Assembly (NCBI GenBank): GCA_001430745.1
Contig: KQ482057.1
Span: 1,642,238 to 1,683,484 of the forward strand
Origin: Auxenochlorella pyrenoidosa
Taxonomy: Eukaryota > Chlorophyta > Trebouxiophyceae > Chlorellales > Chlorellaceae
Direction of reading: 5' to 3'
Length of the DNA: 41,247 nt
The notes below the pieces were generated by a model. It was not told the origin of the DNA. It made no database searches and saw only the letters and a list, made by a program, of their open reading frames with translations. This document shows, one piece after another, positions 10,801 through 21,240 of this stretch; within the stretch, counting starts at the first letter, position 1, and every line of letters starts with the position of its first letter. Both the position numbers and the translations under genes were made by a program.

Positions 10801-13800
10801 GGCTGGCGGGACCCCCCCCACCCACCCACCCACCCCAGGTGGAGAAGGTCAAGGAACGGTGCCTGCCGGACGCGCTCAACTACCCCATGCTGGAGGAGTA
10901 CGACTTCAAGAACGACACACACAACCCCGACCTGGCCATCGACCTCAAGCCCAACGTGCAGGCAGGCAGCGGCGGCAGCAGGGCCGCCTGGGCCTGGGCG
11001 CTGCCGTCTGGGCAAAAGCCTGCAGCTGGGGCTGTGGAGGCATGGGAGCATGTTGTGTTCACCGGCTGCCTGCCGGCCCCTGGCATGGGTACTGCCCCAG
11101 TGGGGCTGGCCAGCCAGGCCTCGGCCCCGCGCGCCACCCCGCCCTCGGGGCCCCTGCTCTGCAGCACCGGCCGTACCAGGAAAAGTCGCTGTCCAAAATG
11201 TTTGGCAACGGGCGCGCGCGCAGCGGCATCATCGTGCTGCCCTGCGGCGCCGGCAAGAGCCTGGCGAGTCGGCTGTCCAGGGGCCTTGTGTTGTGGCCGA
11301 GCGTGCTTGCACGTGTGCGCCATCGCGTGGCTGGACGCACTGAGCCTGGTTGTGTTCCCCTTGCTTGCTTGCGCCTGTCCCCCAGGTGCTCCATTCGCGT
11401 CACGTCGCTGCACCCAGCGCAGGTGGGCGTGTCGGCGGCGGCGCGCATCAAGAAGAGCTGCCTGTGCCTGTGCACCAACGGCGTGTCGGTGGACCAGTGG
11501 AAGTACCAGTTTGAGATGTGGACCAACATTCAGGTGGGGGCCACTGCCCGCTCGCCCCGCGCCCACTTGCCTTACTCCTCTGCCATGCACAGCCGGACAG
11601 CTAAGCTTGCCCTTGTGCTGGTTATCTTGTCCATGCTCTTCTGAGCTTAGGAGATGCCAGCTGCAACTGAGCTGGTTTCCTGACTTCCTTGCCTTCTTTT
11701 CAATGGTTCCTGCGGCATGCGCTCTTTTCCCTGGCCCTTGAAAGCATAGCCCCCTTCCTCCCTGCCGCCGCCCCCTGCAGAAGGGCCAGGTGTGTCGCTT
11801 CACGTCCCAGTGCCGCGAGTGGTTTGAGTCGCCCGCCGGTGTGTGCATCACCACCTACACCATGGTGGCCTTCAGGTGGGTGGCCTGGTTTTTTTTTTTT
11901 TTGTGCAGTACGTGAGGAGCTGTGCAGGGGCAAAGCGCTGCTGAGAGCAGGCTGCGCTGCGCGCAGCAAGGCCCGTTGCGCGGCCTGGCAATCATGTCTG
12001 GCCGCGGCCCATGATCTGTGTGCGTGCTCTGCTGGGCCCCGCACCCCCGCCGCTGCGCAGCGGACGCCGGTCTGCCGAGGGCGAGCGCATCATGCAGCAG
12101 ATCATGTCACGCGAGTGGGGCCTCATCCTGCTGGACGAGGCAAGCGGGGAGGGGTGTGCGGGTTGGGGGGAGGGGGGCCAAGAGGGGCGCTTGCCCGGGT
12201 GTGGTGGAAGAGCGCCTGGTTTGCTGGGCGGCCTGACATATAGCACACAGCGGGGCCCCTGCCTGGCGCCCAGCCATGCCTGACCTGCCGGGTTCTCCAT
12301 CATGTGCACCCCTGCCGCCCCCGCAGGTGCACGTGGTGCCCGCCGCCATGTTCCGCCGCGTGCTGGGCATCGTCAAGGCGCACTGCAAGCTGGGGCTGAC
12401 GGCCACGCTGGTGCGCGAGGACGCGCTCATCTCTGACCTCAACTTCCTCATCGGTGGGACCCGGCCCCCTCTCTGTCCTTCATCTGGGTGTCCCCGCATA
12501 TCGCTGCGCCGCAGCGCGCTTGCCTGGGCTGGTTGTGCGGGGGCGAGGGTGGGCAGCGACAGGGTCTGGTAAGCAACCATCTGCTCCCTGGGCTGGCAGG
12601 CACCCTTTTCTCCAGGCGTGCTGCCCTGCGTGCATTGCGTTGCGCCTGTGCAGGCCCTGCGCTGCCACAGCCCAAGCAGCCAGAGGGCTGCAGCTGGCTC
12701 ACGTGCAACCAACTGACTCGCCCTCTGGCCCGCCGCCCCCGCAGGCCCCAAGCTGTACGAGGCCAACTGGCTCGACCTGACGCGCGGCGGGCACATCGCC
12801 AACGTGCAGTGCGCAGAGGTGCGGCGGGCGCCGAGCTGTGGCTGCGGCCGGGCTCGGCTTTTGTGCGCTGGCGCTGCGCTCCTGTGCTCGGCAATGCTTG
12901 GCAGGCCGCGCTCCCTGCTGCGTCTTGTCCAGCACACCATGGTGCACCAGTGGCCGTGCTCTTGCATGCGGGGTTGTCACCTGTCGGCGGGCGCTGGTCG
13001 GTGGTCAACCCCCCCTGCGCCCGCCATGCCTGCCGCGCTGGCCCTCTCCTCTGCAGGTGTGGTGCCCGCTGACGCGCGAGTTTGCGCGCGAGTACCACCG
13101 CCCGGGGGTGTCGCAGACGGTCAAGCAGCTGCTGTACGTGATGAACCCGGCCAAGCTGCGCGCCTGCCAGTTCCTGGTGCAGTACCACGAGGCCCGGTGG
13201 GTACCTTTCTTCACGTGGGCATGCTGCCCGGCTGGCCTGTCACGATTGGGCGCCTGCCTCCCCGTTGTTCGTGGAGGTCATGGGTGCGCTACGCCGCGAT
13301 TTGCTCACGCCAGGCTGGACACACCGGCGTGCGCACCGCCCATGCGTGTCACGGCTGTCAGCGCGCGCGCGCCCCCCCCCCCCCCCCCCCCCCCTCCCGC
13401 AGCGGCGACAAGGTGATTGTCTTCTCCGACAACATCTACGCGCTGCGCGAGTACGCGGTGCGCCTGCGCAAGCCCTTCATCTACGGCGCCACGGGGCACC
13501 AGGAGCGCACCCGCATCCTGCACGCCTTCAAGCACAACCCCCAGGTCAACACCGTCTTCCTCTCCAAGGTGGGCGGCGGGGGTTTGGGAGGGGTAAAGGG
13601 CCTCCATGGCAATTGCTTGTATCATCGCTGCCGCCCTGCGCACCTGCACTCTGGGACCTGAATCCCCTGATTAACGGCCAGGTCACCTTGCCCCGTGCGG
13701 AGCGGGCTGCTTGCCAGGCATCGCATTCTGCCATGGCCCCATCCCTGCATGCCGGGCAGGCCTCGCCGAGCGGTGCGGACCCCGGCCTGGCCCTGCCGCC

Positions 13801-15678
13801 GCATTTTGCTGCATCTTGCCACCAGCGCCCGCCTGGTGTGCGCAGAGTCCCCACCTGCTCTGCTCCCGCCCCTCCGCTCTGCTGCAGGTCGGTGACAACT
13901 CCCTGGACATCCCAGAGGCCAACGTGCTGGTGCAGATCTCCTCGCACGCCGGTTCCCGCCGCCAGGAGGCCCAGGCAAGTGCTCAGTGCCGCAGGGCAGG
14001 CTGCCTGCCCAGAGGGCTGCGCCCCGCCTTCGCTGCTGCCCACTGCCGCCCTCTGTCGCGTGTTGGCTGCAAGGCCTGGCCCGCCCAACCTGCACCCAGC
14101 ACACGCATGCCGCATGCTCCCGTGTGCTGCCTGCTGGCGGCATGATGCCTTAGCCTGCATCCCCCCTCACTCTTCTCACCACCCTGCCCTGCGCTGGCCC
14201 ACCCCGCCTGCCCCTCACCACCCGCTTCCTCGCTCACCGCGGCACTCCTCCCCGCCCCACCATCCCGCCTCCCTCCCCGCAGCGCCTGGGCCGCATCCTG
14301 CGCAAGAAGAAGGCGCGGCCGGGGGCCCCCGCCGGCGCCGAGGAGTACGACGCCTTCTTCTACACCCTGCTGACGCTGGACACCCAGGCAAGCAGGCAGC
14401 TGGTCCCTTGTTGTTCCAGGTTTGCTTGCTGACGTCCCTCTCGAGCTGGTGGATGAGCCGGGGAAGCGCCTCCCCCCCCCCCCCTCCCCCCCCCCCCCAC
14501 GCGCAGGAGGTGTACTTCACCGCCAAGCGCCAGCAGTTCCTCATCGATCAGGGCTACTCGTACAAGGTCATCCCCTCGCTGCTCGAGGCGGCAGGTGGGT
14601 GGGGCCGCGGCGGGGGGGGGCCGCACAGCAGGGGGAGGCACACAGGTGGCCCCGACTGGGCTGGTTGTGGGCCGCGGGGACTCTTTGTTCCAGGACGTCC
14701 CTCTCCCGGCTGCTGGGATGCGGCCGTGGGTGGGGGCCCTCCCTGACAGGGGGCCGCGTCGCGGTACCATGCCGCCAGCCGAGGGATGCGCAGACGGGCG
14801 GGGGCCACAGCATGGCTGCCACTGCAGCGGGGGGCATGACGTGTGACGGCCGCCGCGCGACCCCGGCCCCGCTGCAGGCCCGCAGGCCACAGACGGGCTG
14901 CTGCTGTCCAGCCGGGACGAGCAGCTGGACGTGCTGGTGAGCGCGCCAAGCCCTCCCTTGTGCCTTGTGCCTTGTGCCTGGGCTGTGCGGGTGCTGCGTG
15001 CCCCGGGATGCTGCCATGCCGAGCCTGCATCCTGCTGGCGAAAGCTGCTTTATGGTCGCGCTGCACCTCCTTTGGGCGGGATTCAGATTGAGCATTAGAG
15101 TTTCTTGGGCTATCACACAGCATGCAAAGCCTGTTCTAGCAGCCCAACCGCATTTCCTGCAAGCACCCATGCCAGCAAGCTGCCCTGCCCGCCCTGTCCG
15201 CCGTCCCGCCTCGCATGCGCGCCCAGCAGTCCTGGCAGAGTCCCCTCCCCGGCCGCCCCCGCTGGGCCCTGCTGCAGGCCGCCATCCTGGCCGCCAGCGA
15301 TGCTGACCTGGCGGAGGAGGATGTGGGCGAGGACAAGGACGACCTGGCCAGCCACCTGAAAAAGAAGTGCGGGGGCAGGCAGGCGACGCTGGGTGTCGCT
15401 GGTGGGCACGCACCCAACACCGGTGCCGGCTGTTCTTGCCGTCACGTGCTGCACCCATGTCGACCCCGCTGGCCCTGCCCCGCCGGTCCCCGGCCCCTTG
15501 GGTGCTGCGCAGGGCGACCACCAAGCGCGTGGTGGGCAACATGGCGGCGCTGTCGGGGGCGGCGGGCATCTCGTACATGGAGTATGCCACGGGGCAGGGG
15601 CCCGGAGGGCGCGGCGGCGCCCAGCGCAAGCCGCCCGGCGGCGGCAAGCTGGCCAAAATGGCCAAGCGCTTTGGCTGA
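7839..15678 (+). CDS. XPB: TFIIH helicase/translocase subunit XPB (ERCC3/RAD25), 969 aa
   Basis: ATP-driven DNA translocase of TFIIH that opens promoters for RNA polymerase II and acts in nucleotide-excision repair. Exons, all in phase: 7839-7851, 8042-8115, 8316-8624, 8797-8960, 9280-9390, 9667-9829, 9970-10222, 10363-10565, 10839-10961, 11165-11263, 11423-11533, 11781-11875, 12061-12139, 12327-12453, 12745-12818, 13057-13196, 13403-13568, 13888-13974, 14283-14387, 14507-14594, 14878-14936, 15278-15378, 15513-15678. An acidic N-terminus is followed by the damage-recognition region ([19 protein letters not shown]), a Gln-rich insert (about residues 383-405), motif I PCGAGKS (about 497-503), the DEVH box (598-601), LTATLVRED with the RED motif (629-631), and motif [18 protein letters not shown] (786-801). 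The C-terminus ends in a Lys/Arg-rich tail. The start is a 13-nt exon encoding MSAPG, chosen because it alone splices in phase into the 8042 exon. Seven introns use GC donors. Confidence 0.93.
10464..10490 (+). repeat. (CAG)9 tract encoding polyglutamine in XPB
   Basis: Nine pure CAG codons give Q9 inside a longer Gln/Ala/Gly-rich segment. The segment lies between the N-terminal damage-recognition region and the first helicase domain, where animal XPB also has a variable acidic linker. It is in frame and within a supported exon. Confidence 0.9.
13372..13394. repeat. C23 tract at an XPB intron 3' end
   Basis: A run of 23 C immediately before the acceptor at 13401-13402, so it doubles as the polypyrimidine tract. 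A similar interrupted C tract (14472-14498) precedes the acceptor at 14505-14506. Confidence 0.85.
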
Positions 15679-16274
15679 GCCTGCTTGCCTTGTTCCTGCA
15701 TCATCTGCACATCCCTCCTGCTTGCTGGTCAAACCTCCTGCTCTGCTCTGCGCTCCTGCCTCGTCGGCCTCCTCATCTGCTCGCTTTCTGTTGCTGTCCG
15801 CATTTGACCTCGCTCCTTGACCTCGCTCCTATGGAATCCCCATTCAATAACTTTGATTCATGGCATTGATCACAGCTGAAGGCGCTTGTAAGCCCAGCAA
15901 GCACCCACATTTTGCCAGTTGCAGGCAGCTGCGCGCTCCTGCTGTAGATGCGCTCCAGCAAGCTTGCGTGGTTGGCCTGCGGCGCTAGGTGCAGCATCTC
16001 AAGATTGCGATCATTCCTTCCTTTCTATCCCGCAGCTCCTTTGCCAGTCCCAGCTCCTCTGCGAGCCTTGTCTGGCGCCTGCAGGGGCGTGCGGAGCCTG
16101 AGCTCACCTCTAGCACACCTCTACCCGGCTGGTTGCTTACAACGAGCACTGCTTGCTGAGCCGGCCAGGAAAGGCTGCGATCACTCGCATCGCCGGGCAG
16201 CAAGAAAAGGTCGAGAGTATGCTTCCTGGGGCAGCCGCCGTCCTTTAGACCGAGATCAAGAGTCGATCGCAGCT
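15679..16274. other. Intergenic: XPB 3' UTR and promoter of the PX-domain gene
   Basis: Tandem plus-strand genes flank this 596-nt stretch. The XPB 3' UTR should end near the TGTAA at 15887-15891, leaving about 380 nt for the promoter and 5' UTR of the PX gene. No additional gene seen. Confidence 0.6.
15887..15891 (+). terminator. Putative polyadenylation signal TGTAA for XPB
   Basis: TGTAA 209 nt after the XPB stop codon, the first in that orientation that I found. Position and spacing fit a chlorophyte poly(A) signal. Confidence 0.55.
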
Positions 16275-19200
16275 ATGAGCAGTGACGGCAGGCGGCGCAG
16301 CGTGGACTTACCGCCTCCTCCGCCCGGCGGCGCCTCGCGTCCGCCGCCTGCGCCTCACCACCCTCCCAGCGGCGAGAAGGGGTGGCGATACACCCTCCGC
16401 GTGCCCAGCTGGTCGCAGGCGCAGCTTCCAGATGGGGAGACCGCAGTGTTTTACCAGGCAGGTGGCAGGCAGGCGGAGGGTCCCCAGGCAGGGGTGCCAA
16501 CTCGGGCATCGCTCCAACCAGCGTTGACCTGTTGGTGCAGCTTGCTTGCGTGCTTCTGACGACAGTCTGTCCAACGGCATTGGAAATTGAGCACATCTCT
16601 TGCTAGCATTCGCCATCTTTTCATGCCAAACGGCTGCTGCAGGTGGAGGTGACGGTGCTGCCGCCGCAGGGGGAGCCACGCAAGCGCAGCGTGGGCCGCC
16701 GCTTCAGCAGCTTTGTCACGCTCTTCCGGCGGGTGAGTGCTGCCGGCGCCGCGCTGCAGAGACGCCTGCGACCTGCGCTGCCTGCGTTTGGAGGCACGTC
16801 CCGTGCATGGTTGCATTGCCTGTTGCCTTCCGTGTGCCCAGCCAGCACCCAGGCCATGACAGTGCAGCCGGCACCCTGCCGCATCCATCCACTCCCCCGC
16901 CCGCAGCTGCGTGAGGAGCTGGGCCCCGCGGCGATGCGCGGCCTGGACCCGCCGCCCCGCCGCAGCCTGCAGGGCGTGAACCGCAAGTGCGCGGGCTGGG
17001 CGTCGCAGGCCTGCAGAGTGCAGCTTAGCAGGGCAGAGCTGCCCGTGCTGTGCGCTGCCTCGCGCGGGATCCACAGCTGCTGGGCTTGCGCCTGCCTCGC
17101 TTGGCACCCTCTGTGCAGGGCAGCGCCCCCCACCGCCCAGCATGCCCGCTTCTCGCCCTCCTTGCCAGGCCTGAGCTGGTGGAGCAGCGGCGCTTTGAGC
17201 TGGAGCAGTGGCTGTGGCGGCTGACCGAGTCCCCGCTGGTGAGCGCTCGCCGCCTGCCCTCGGCGCGGCGCACAGCCATGCCTGGTGGCAAGAAGCCTGC
17301 AGTCGGGCAGCGGCCGTGCCTGGTTGTCACACTTGGCGAGCACCTGGCGAGCACATTTCTCCGATGCCCTGCTTTGGAACCTCCCACCCCTCGCCCCAGA
17401 TCGCCAACTCCATCATGATGTTCCACTTCTGCGAGCTGGACGCCGCGGCCCGCATGCGACCGCGCCCCGCGCCGCCGGCCCCCGCCGCGCAGCGCAGCAG
17501 TGGCCCCTCCCCGCTGAGCAGCCCCTCGGGCAGCCTGCAGGGCGCGGGCGCCGCAGCGGCGGCGGCCGCCTTCCAGGGCGCCGGCGCCAGCTCGCAGCAG
17601 CTCAGCCCGGTGCACAGCTATGCGCCCAGCTGGTCTGGTGAGGCGGCACTGCCAGGGTGCCACGGGTGGATGGGTGCCGGTCTGCAGATGAGCACCCGCC
17701 CCTCGGCTGACCAACTTGCCTGGGTGCGGGCGGAAGCTCCCCTCCACACTGGACTGCTGCATGGCCATGCTGCACTGAACCTCGGCTGCACCTCTCCTGC
17801 TGCAGGGAGCGAGGCTTCAGACCTCCTGTTTGGGGAGGCCAGCGCCGGGGGCAGCCAGGCAGCAACAGGGCTGGGCGACAGCCCGTCCCGCCCCGCCCAA
17901 CGCGCGGCGCCGCCCCAGCAGCAGGGCCAAGCAACCCCGCCGCGCCAGCAGTCGGCTGGGCCGCCGTCGTCCGTGCGAGCCGGCAGCAGCGACAGCCTTT
18001 CCGACAGCAGCAGCCGGCAGCAGTCGCTGCTGCCTTCTGCCTCCCTGCTGCCGGCAGGCAGCATCCCTGCCCCTCCACCCAGCCTGGCGATCGGCAGCTC
18101 ACGGAGAGCAGCAGAGCCGCAGTTGCGGCTGGCGCTGCCGGTGCACACCCGTGGGGCAGCCAAGGCGGCTGTACGGCTGCTCAGGGGGCAGCTGGATGCT
18201 GCCCAGACAGACCTTGCGGGTGAGCGGGGCAGCCTGTGAGCTCACGGCGCCAAGGCCTTGGCTGCATGCATGCGCTCGTGTGTTGCGTGCGCTCAGGCGG
18301 CCCCAGCTGCGCTGGCTGGTACTGCCCTCCGCCCCTGCCCTGCAGACGCTGCTCGCACGATTGCCGCCGACCAGCAAGCCATCGCGCAGCTGGCGGCAGA
18401 GCTGCAGCAGCTGCAGCAGCTGCAGCAGCTGGCTGAGCAGGGCGAAGGCAACAACAGCCGGAGCCTGACAGCGCTCAGGCAGCAGGCCGCTGAGCTGGCA
18501 GCTGTGAGGCAGCAGCTGGTCGAGGCAGAGGCGGAGCGAGACGCGCTGCGGGAGCAGCAGGCCCAGCATGCCGCCCTGCAGGAGCAGGCGCAGGAGGCGC
18601 CCACCAGCGCAGACACCCAGACCGTTGCGCAGCAGGCAGAGCAGCAGCTTGCCGCGTTGCAAGCCGAGCGGGAGCAGCTGCTGGCCCTGCAGGCAGAGCA
18701 GCAGCGCCAGCTGGAGGCGATTCGAGCCGAGCTGGCAGCAGTGCAAGCGGAGCGCGCGCAGCAGGCAGAACAGCAGGAGCAGCAGCGGCAGCAGCTGCTT
18801 GGCGTGCTGGAAGCGCAGTGCACCAGCCTGCAGGAGCAGCTGGCCGAGGCAAAGGCGGCTGCGGCAGCTGCAGCAGCGGAGAGGGAGGCGGCTGCTGCCA
18901 AGGCTAGGGAGGATCTCAAGCTGCTGGCAAAGGAGGTGAAGAGCCTGCGCAAGCAGCTGGCAGCAGCACAGGCGGCCCCAGCTGCTGCTGCCGGGGGCAC
19001 AGCGCAGCAACATCGGTCGGTTGCTGAGCATGAGCAGCAGGCTGAGGAGCAGGCGCATCGTCTGCAAGAGCAGGATGCAGAGTTCGCGAGCCTCAGGGAG
19101 CAGCTGGCAGCCGCGCAGGCCTCAGCTTCAGGAGCAGCAACAACCCAGCAGCAGCTGGCAGCAGCCCAGGAACAGCTGGCGGCAGCTCAGGCCAGGGCAG

Positions 19201-20908
19201 CCGCAGCAGAGGCAGACCTGCAGATTCAGCGCACAGCAGCAGAGCAGGGCAAGGAGCAGGCTCGAAGCCTGGAGGAGCAGGCGACTGAACTTGCCAGTCT
19301 ACAAGGGCAGCTGGCGACAGCACAGGCAGCTGCAGCCGAAGCAGCCGCCCTGCAGGGCCAGCTGCAGGCAGCGCTGGCTGCAGCAGCCGCTGCAGAGGCG
19401 GCGCTGCAAGAGCAGCGAACGGTTGCGCAGCTGGGCGAGGGGCAGGCAGCCGAGATCGTACGCCTGCAAGAGCAGCTGGAAGCAGCCAATGCAGCAGTCA
19501 CTGTGGCGGAAGCAGCGCAGAAGGAGGCAGAGGCGGCCGCAACACAGGCTGTGGAGCAGGCTCGGGCCCAAGCAGCTGCAGCTGAGAGGGAGGCAGAGGC
19601 CATGGCAGCAGCAGCGGTGGAGCAGGCACAGGCGCAGGTGGCTGCCACTGTGGCTGCACGGGAGCAAGCGGAAGCAGCGGTAGCAGCAGCACAGCAGGAA
19701 TCAGAGAGGGAGGCATCTGAAGCGCTGCAGCAGGCCCTTGCACGGGCATCTGCGGCTGAGGCTGCCCAAGCCGGCGCTGCTGAGGCAGCTGAGCAGGCAC
19801 AAGCTCGTGCTGCTGCCGCAGAGGCAGCGCTGCAGAGGGCGCAGGCAGAAGCTGCAGAGTCTGTCGAGCAGGCCCTGGCTCAGGCTGGGGACACGATCCA
19901 GCAGATGCAGTCCCAAGTGGCCGCCTCAGAACTGGCTGCGCAGCAGGCGCAAGCAGCCGCCGCTCAGGCTGTGCAGCAGGCCCAGCAGCGGGCAGCGGCG
20001 GCCGAGGCTGCGCTGGCCGAGGCGCAAGCAGCAGCTGCCATGGCTGCCCAGCAAGCTGAGGAGAGAGCAGCAGAAGCAGCGCGGCAGGCGCGTGGGGATG
20101 CAGAGGCAGCTGTGCAGCGGGTGCGGGGGGAGGCGGCGGAAGCGGTGCAGCAGGCAGAGGCACGAGTGGCAGCTGCCGAGGCCGCCCTTGCAGAGGCATC
20201 AGCGCGCACCGAAGCCGCAGGCCCCGGCAGTGGCGCACTCAACGGTCACGAACCAGTCGGCACCGCGGCAGCAGCTGCATCACACGGAGCGGAGCGCGAG
20301 CAGCGGGAGCGCACCGCGCGGCTGCTAGAGGCTGCGGCCTCGCTGCGCCAGCTGCTTGGCGCCAGCAGCGTGAATGGCAGCGAGGCTGCGGCCCTGGGGC
20401 CCAAGGGGCTGGCCTCCCGCCTCTCCGCCGCAAACCAACAGCTGGCCAGTTTCAAGCTGCGGGTGCAGCAGCAGCTTCTGGCCGACGGCCAGGCATCAGA
20501 GGGCGGGGGCAGCGGCGCGGCGGAGCAGGAGCGGGCGCTGCGGCACTTGCTGGGCGGGCTCCTTCTGGACGCAGCAGCTGCCAAGCAGCAGCAGCACGAG
20601 CTGCTGCGCAGCACCCTGGCCATCACCTCGCAGGCGAGCCCTTGGGCATGGCAGGCCTCCTCACCCAGCCCTGAATGTGGAGCGTACTGTCTTCTATGCT
20701 GGGTCCTAATGTTGGGAAAGGGCGAACTGCAGCCGCCAAGCCTGCTGCCACAAGCTCGGTTTTGTGCACCTCTGCAGATCAACATGCAACCTCCTCTTCG
20801 CCCCCTTTCCCCTTTGTTTCTGTGCAGCTGCAAACCTTGGAGGAGCGGGTGCTGAGCCCCACGGCAAGTCCGGTTCGGCGCACTACCACAGCGCCGCCAG
20901 AGCTGTGA
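16275..20908 (+). CDS. EREX: PX-domain protein with long coiled coil, EREX-like (1147 aa)
   Basis: Likely a peripheral endosomal protein that binds phosphatidylinositol 3-phosphate through its PX domain. Exons in phase: 16275-16457, 16643-16732, 16907-16986, 17169-17238, 17400-17637, 17806-18219, 18346-20633, 20828-20908. The PX domain spans about residues 35-160: GWRYTLRVPSW opens it, VGRRFSSF (78-85) holds the expected lipid-binding Arg, a proline-rich loop DPPPRRS follows, then VEQRRFELEQWLWRL. GWxYxxxxPSW and the Glu/Trp-rich helix match the plant Rab5 effector EREX. Residues 160-355 are Ser/Pro/Gln-rich and probably disordered. From about 360 to 1090 a single 2288-nt exon encodes an Ala/Gln/Glu-rich heptad pattern, a long coiled coil. 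This is much longer than in plant EREX as I recall it. Two introns have GC donors (after 16457 and 20633). The precise orthology is inferred; the PX assignment is firm. Confidence 0.8.
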
Positions 20909-21240
20909 CCTGCTGGCGCTGCTCACTGCCTGCTGGCCATGGCCTCTCCTTGGGGCACGATCAGCCCTCATCTATCCTGTGCTCACTTGCGCCTTTTGAA
21001 CTCTGTGCATGTTTTGTATCTACCCTTTGCCTTGTGACTTTGGCGGCTGTTCTGCGTGGCACTGGCGGCAGCCTCATGAGAGTGCAACAGAAGTGCTCAG
21101 TGCTTCAATTTACGGTCCTGGCCCCTGGCCCTCAGCTTCCGCTGCTCAGGCTTCCTGCAAACGTCACTGGTTCAGCCATCACATGGAGGGCATTCATGCA
21201 TGGGGGCAGGGGGGCGCCAGGCTCTTGCGCGGCTAAAGCT
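20909..21240. other. Convergent intergenic region between PX gene and separase
   Basis: 332 nt separate the two stop codons, so both 3' UTRs must end or overlap here. I found no exact TGTAA on either strand; the nearest variant is TTGTATC near 21014. No gene seen. Confidence 0.5.

Noticed and set aside
13265..14746. Plus-strand frame of 493 codons
   Set aside because: It reads through XPB exons and introns in the wrong frame; the true frame is fixed by the helicase motifs.
18099..19067. Long minus-strand frames (322 and 235 codons) opposite the coiled-coil exon
   Set aside because: They are Cys/Leu/Ser runs produced by reading GCAGCA-type repeats in reverse, and disappear where the repeat composition changes.
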